From Actinomycetes bacterium (GTDB lineage Bacteria > Actinomycetota > Acidimicrobiia > Acidimicrobiales > CADCSY01): DNA of 25,475 nt. The notes under the pieces were generated by a model, which was not told where the DNA came from, did not search any database, and saw only the letters and a program-made list of their open reading frames with translations. This document shows positions 22,800-25,475 of this stretch, one piece after another. The position numbers and the translations under genes are program-made. The stretch covers positions 1-25,475 of the forward strand of contig JAODBP010000009.1 in NCBI GenBank assembly GCA_025464025.1. The letters run 5' to 3'. How positions within the stretch are numbered: the first letter of the stretch is position 1; each line of letters begins with the position of its first letter.

Positions 22800-22805
22800 A
22801 CGGTA
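22800..22805 (-). promoter_or_regulatory. Putative -10 box (TACCGT) of smc
   Basis: TACCGT on the minus strand ends 10 nt before the smc GTG. It is about 50 nt from the operator of the divergent regulator, so the two genes probably do not share control. Confidence 0.4.
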
Positions 22806-22853
22806 GAGCACGCGCGGGAGGCGCGCGCGCATCGCTTCCTGACCTGCGGGAAC

Positions 22854-22879
22854 CCCTTGACAAACTTTGTTGTCAAGGG
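22854..22879. promoter_or_regulatory. Operator of the ArsR-like regulator: 10-bp perfect inverted repeat
   Basis: CCCTTGACAA and TTGTCAAGGG are exact reverse complements separated by 6 nt (ACTTTG), ending 2 nt before the ATG at 22882. The left arm contains TTGACA, a consensus -35 hexamer. A dimeric winged-helix repressor bound here would block transcription or the first codons, which fits autoregulation of the three-gene operon. This is lower in GC than anything else nearby. Confidence 0.7.
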
Positions 22880-22881
22880 CG

Positions 22882-23472
22882 ATGGTGGCCCTCGTGATCG
22901 ACGTCGAGGTGATCGAGGACCCGGCCACGGCCGCCGTGGCCCTCGACCCCATCCGGGCCCGGCTGCTGGCCGAGCTGGCCGAGCCGGCCTCGGCCGCGAC
23001 GTTGGCGGCGAAGGTCGGCCTCCCCCGCCAGAAGGTCGGCTACCACCTGCGAGCGCTCGAGGCCCGGGGCCTCGTCGAGCTGGCCGAGGTCCGCACCTGG
23101 GGCGGCATCACCGAGCGCCTGCTCCGGGCCACCGCCGCCAGCTACGTCATCTCGGCGTCCGCCCTGGGCGACTCCGGTGCCGACCCCGCCCGCACCGCCG
23201 ACCGCCTCTCCGCCGGTCACCTCGTCGCCCTCGCCGCCCGCCTCGTCCGCGAGGTCGGCAGCCTCTCCCGACGAGCCGAGGCCGCCGGGAAGCGCCTGCC
23301 CACGTTCACGCTCGACACCGAGGTCGGCTTCGCGTCCGCCGAGGACCGCGCCGCCTTCGCCGACGAGCTCACCGCCGCGGTCGTCGAGCTCGCCGCCCGC
23401 TACCACCACGACGACGGTCGGATGCACCGGCTCGTCATCGCCGCCCACCCCCGACCCGAGGAGACCCTGTGA
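22882..23472 (+). CDS. ArsR-like winged-helix transcriptional regulator
   Basis: The 196-aa regulator has a winged helix-turn-helix at about 15-75: LDPIRARLLAELAEPASAATLAAKVGLPRQKVGYHLRALEARGLVELAE. The segment LPRQKVGYHLRAL is the recognition helix, as in ArsR/HTH_20 proteins. The C-terminal 110 residues are helical with an acidic and basic region (RLVREVGSLSRRAEAAGKRL) and no Cys metal site, so it likely senses something other than metal. Start: the ATG 2 nt after the operator; an in-frame TTG at 22867 would lie inside the operator. Its stop overlaps the next start (GTGA). ArsR-type repressors beside AHSA1/SRPBCC genes are common in actinobacteria, and the operator at the start codon argues for autorepression. 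Confidence 0.9.
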   Translation: MVALVIDVEVIEDPATAAVALDPIRARLLAELAEPASAATLAAKVGLPRQKVGYHLRALEARGLVELAEVRTWGGITERLLRATAASYVISASALGDSGADPARTADRLSAGHLVALAARLVREVGSLSRRAEAAGKRLPTFTLDTEVGFASAEDRAAFADELTAAVVELAARYHHDDGRMHRLVIAAHPRPEETL

Positions 23473-24221
23473 CCACCCCCGACGTCCCCCATCGCTTCGA
23501 GCTCACCGTCGAGGTGCCAGGCACCCCCGAGCAGGTGTGGGCGGCCATCGCCACGGCGAACGGCATCAGCTCGTGGATGCTCCCGACCGATCTGGAGGAG
23601 CGGGTCGGCGGCGAGGTCCGGTTCCACATGGGCGACACCGACTCGGTCGGCACCGTCACCGCCTTCGAGGCGCCCCGGCGGATCGCCTACGAGGAGCCGG
23701 GCTGGGCGGCGCTGGGCGGGCACGAGGGGGCGGACGTCACCCCCATGGCCACCGAGTTCCTCGTCGAGGCCAAGGCCGGAGGGACGTGCGTGGTCCGGGT
23801 CGTGAGCAGCGCCTTCGGCACCGGGGCCGACTGGGAGAACGAGTTCTGGGCGAGCATGGCGGAAGGCTGGACCCCAGCGTTCGACTTCCTCCGCCTCTAC
23901 CTCGAGCACTTCCCCGGCCAGACGGCGACGGCGCTCAGCGCCGACGCACCCCTGGACCGTCCCCAGCACGAGGTGCTGGCCGCCATGGTCGACGACCTCG
24001 GGAGCCGGGGCGTCACCGCCGAGGTCGTCCAGCGCAACGCCATGATGGCCAGCTACCGGCTCACGGCACCCGTCCCCGGCTTCCTCACCCTCATCGCCAG
24101 CGACAACGACGGCAAGACGTGGGCGGCCGTGCAGGGCCACCTCTTCTCGCCCGATGCCGCCGCCTACGTCGAGCGGGAGCAGCAGGCGTGGCAGACGTGG
24201 ATCGAGGGGCTGGCGGGGTGA
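23469..24221 (+). CDS. SRPBCC / AHSA1-like domain protein
   Basis: The 250-aa protein has a START-like (SRPBCC) domain over about 1-145: FELTVEVPGTPEQVWAAIATANGISSWMLP, VGGEVRFHMG, VTAFEAPRRIAYEEPGW and a C-terminal helix with FWASMAEGWTPAFDFLRLYLEHF, all typical of AHSA1-type members. The cavity would hold a hydrophobic ligand. The last about 100 residues (after TATALSADAPL) form a second alpha/beta region that is not part of AHSA1 and was not recognised. GTG 23469 overlaps the regulator stop. With its regulator and a reductase-like gene it likely forms a small-molecule stress or modification unit, substrate unknown. Confidence 0.88.
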   Translation: MTTPDVPHRFELTVEVPGTPEQVWAAIATANGISSWMLPTDLEERVGGEVRFHMGDTDSVGTVTAFEAPRRIAYEEPGWAALGGHEGADVTPMATEFLVEAKAGGTCVVRVVSSAFGTGADWENEFWASMAEGWTPAFDFLRLYLEHFPGQTATALSADAPLDRPQHEVLAAMVDDLGSRGVTAEVVQRNAMMASYRLTAPVPGFLTLIASDNDGKTWAAVQGHLFSPDAAAYVEREQQAWQTWIEGLAG

Positions 24222-24781
24222 GCGCTCGCATCGTGTTCCACCTGGGGGTGTCGATCGACGGGTTCTTCGAGGGCCCCGACCGCGAGATCGACTGGCACTG
24301 CGTCGACGAGGAGCTGCACCTGCACATGAACGAGGTGCTCGCCGCCAACGGCGGCTTCCTCGAAGGGCGGGTGACGCACCAGCTGATGTCGGCGTACTGG
24401 CCGACCGCCGACCAGGCCCCCGACGCGAGCCCGGCCGAGGTCGCCTTCGCCCGCATCTGGCGCGACATGCCGAAGTGGGTGTTCTCCCGCACGTTGCAGG
24501 ACGACCCGTGGGCGACGGTCGTGCACGAGGTCGTGCCGGCCGAGATCGAGGCGCTCAAGGCCGGTGCCGACGCCGACCTCGTCGTCGGCGGCCCCGACCT
24601 CGCGGCCACGTTCTTCCGCCATGGCCTCGTCGACGAGGTCCGCCTCTACGTCCACCCGGTGGTGCTCGGCCAGGGACACCCGGCGTTCCTCACCCCGCCC
24701 CGCCTCGATCTCGCCCTCGTGGAGACGAGGGCGTTCGGCAACGGCGTGGTCCTCCTGCGGTACTCGCGCACCACTTCTTGA
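24218..24781 (+). CDS. Dihydrofolate reductase / RibD C-terminal family protein
   Basis: The 187-aa product shows the DHFR-like fold used by RibD-C proteins such as YyaP/YwjB: VFHLGVSIDGFFEGPDREIDW, FLEGRVTHQLMSAYWP, a central KWVFSRTLQDDPWATVV, then DADLVVGGPDLAATFFRHGLVDEVRLYVHPVVLGQGHPAF with the conserved GGPxL loop binding the nucleotide, and a C-terminal VVLLRYSR. It probably uses NADPH to reduce an unknown substrate; true folate reductase is unlikely in this branch. GTG 24218 overlaps the SRPBCC stop (GTGA), so all three genes are translated as a coupled unit under the upstream operator. Confidence 0.92.
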   Translation: MSARIVFHLGVSIDGFFEGPDREIDWHCVDEELHLHMNEVLAANGGFLEGRVTHQLMSAYWPTADQAPDASPAEVAFARIWRDMPKWVFSRTLQDDPWATVVHEVVPAEIEALKAGADADLVVGGPDLAATFFRHGLVDEVRLYVHPVVLGQGHPAFLTPPRLDLALVETRAFGNGVVLLRYSRTTS

Positions 24782-24809
24782 CACCTGCCCGTATCCCCCG
24801 GCGCGCCAC

Positions 24810-24815
24810 TAGCGT
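24810..24815 (+). promoter_or_regulatory. Possible -10 box (TAGCGT) of the receiver-PAS gene
   Basis: TAGCGT lies 66 nt before the GTG at 24882 and 12 nt before an in-frame ATG at 24828. A TTGACA at 24778-24783 is 26 nt upstream, too far to be its -35 partner. Support is weak. Confidence 0.25.
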
Positions 24816-24881
24816 TCGCGGGGACGCATGGCCACTTGTGCGTTGTCCCGAGGCATCCGAGCGACGGACGAGGAGCATCCG

Positions 24882-25475
24882 GTGCGGGTCCTGGTGGTCA
24901 ACGACGAGCCTCGTCTCGCTCGTCGCGACCGGGATGTGCTCCAGGCGGCCGGCTTCGAGGTCACCGATGCGCCGAGCGCCGCCGACGGGCTGCGCGAGCT
25001 GTCGACGGACCAGCCCGACCTCGTGATCCTCGACCTCGCCCACGTCGACGTGGCCGGCCTCGACCTGCTCGCCGACGTTCGGGCGCTCGCCCCCGACGTC
25101 TTCGTCATCGTCCTGTCGGCCGCCCCCGACCGCAGCGACTGCATCGCCGCCCTGGTCGCGGGCGCCGACGACTGCCTCCCCCAGCCGTTCTCGGCCGACG
25201 AGCTGCTCGCCCGGATCGCCGCCATGCGACGGCGCCGATCCCACGCCGCGGGCGTCAGCAGCCGGCTCCAGGAGATCGTCACCGGCGTGACGTCGGAGGT
25301 GACCGACGCCGTCATCATCATCACGCCCGACCACCGCATCCACGGCTTCAACCCGGCCGCCGAGGAGCTCTACGGCTGGCGGGCCGAGGAGGTCGTCGGT
25401 GAGTGGGCCGGCATGGTCCTGCGCTGGGTCGGCGCCGACCGCGAGCTCGATCGAGCCCGCGACGACCTCGCCACC
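24882..25475 (+). CDS. Receiver-PAS signalling protein, 3' end outside window
   Basis: 198 residues are visible. A response-regulator receiver runs over 1-115 (VRVLVVNDEPRLARR..., acidic pair reduced to N7-D8, phosphoacceptor Asp51 in VILDLAHVD, Ser79 in VIVLSAA). The conserved Lys near the end of strand 5 is Gln101 (LPQPF). A PAS domain starts near 133 with AVIIITPDHRIHGFNPAAEELYGWRAEEVVG and is cut by the window end, so the output (GGDEF, kinase or other) is unseen. The GTG start has GAGGAG 6 nt upstream, better than the ATG 18 codons earlier. The open frame continues past 25475. The atypical receiver may be phosphorylation-independent (inference). Confidence 0.88.
   Translation, partial: MRVLVVNDEPRLARRDRDVLQAAGFEVTDAPSAADGLRELSTDQPDLVILDLAHVDVAGLDLLADVRALAPDVFVIVLSAAPDRSDCIAALVAGADDCLPQPFSADELLARIAAMRRRRSHAAGVSSRLQEIVTGVTSEVTDAVIIITPDHRIHGFNPAAEELYGWRAEEVVGEWAGMVLRWVGADRELDRARDDLAT

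Noticed and set aside
22808..22832. Alternating CG-rich stretch upstream of smc as a hairpin or Z-DNA site
   Set aside because: In DNA this GC-rich such runs are common and nothing else supports a function.
19421..22897. A 1158-residue plus-strand frame opposite smc
   Set aside because: It is rich in Leu/Gly/Glu/Gln with no domain pattern, and the minus-strand SMC has every family motif.

Overview
The window is very GC-rich chromosomal DNA of an actinomycete-like bacterium. DUF2469 sits next to lepB and yraN (a high-GC Gram-positive hallmark), GTG starts are common, and TAnnnT -10 boxes lie 6-10 nt before many starts. HAPMO-like monooxygenase, acyl-CoA dehydrogenase and amidohydrolase genes would fit Acidimicrobiia, but that class assignment is inference; Actinomycetota is well supported.

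Left part (1-7211), accessory metabolism: a minus-strand acyl-CoA dehydrogenase followed by a partial VOC protein; a divergent MFS exporter with a downstream membrane protein of unknown function; an NTF2-like/amidohydrolase divergent pair; a small CxCGW protein; the 5' stump of an RsbW-like ATPase gene; and a ClC chloride transporter with CBS domains. Between ClC and the next gene (7199-7733) is an odd module: an exact 19-bp direct repeat at its edges, an exact 13-bp inverted repeat inside, a 20-bp imperfect palindrome and a tiny membrane ORF.

Core (7711-22789), almost all minus strand, is the conserved SMC/SRP/30S-50S maturation cluster. Transcription order is smc, unknown 232-aa gene, ftsY, 86-aa membrane protein (ATGA overlap), secreted Cys-rich/PKD-like protein, ffh, rpsP, KH protein, rimM, [divergently oriented HAPMO-type BVMO inserted], trmD, rplS, lepB, DUF2469, yraN, ATP-grasp protein. 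This set builds the signal-recognition targeting route (Ffh, FtsY, signal peptidase I), ribosomal proteins and their maturation factors, tRNA m1G37 methylation and chromosome condensation. Lineage-specific genes are wedged in at several points. rnhB is absent from its usual place between lepB and DUF2469, and rnc is not upstream of smc.

Right part (22854-25475): an ArsR-like regulator with a perfect inverted-repeat operator at its start codon, co-translated (two GTGA overlaps) with an AHSA1/SRPBCC protein and a DHFR/RibD-like reductase. The window ends in a receiver-PAS signalling protein whose receiver lacks the conserved lysine. No tRNA, rRNA, CRISPR array or intact transposase was seen.
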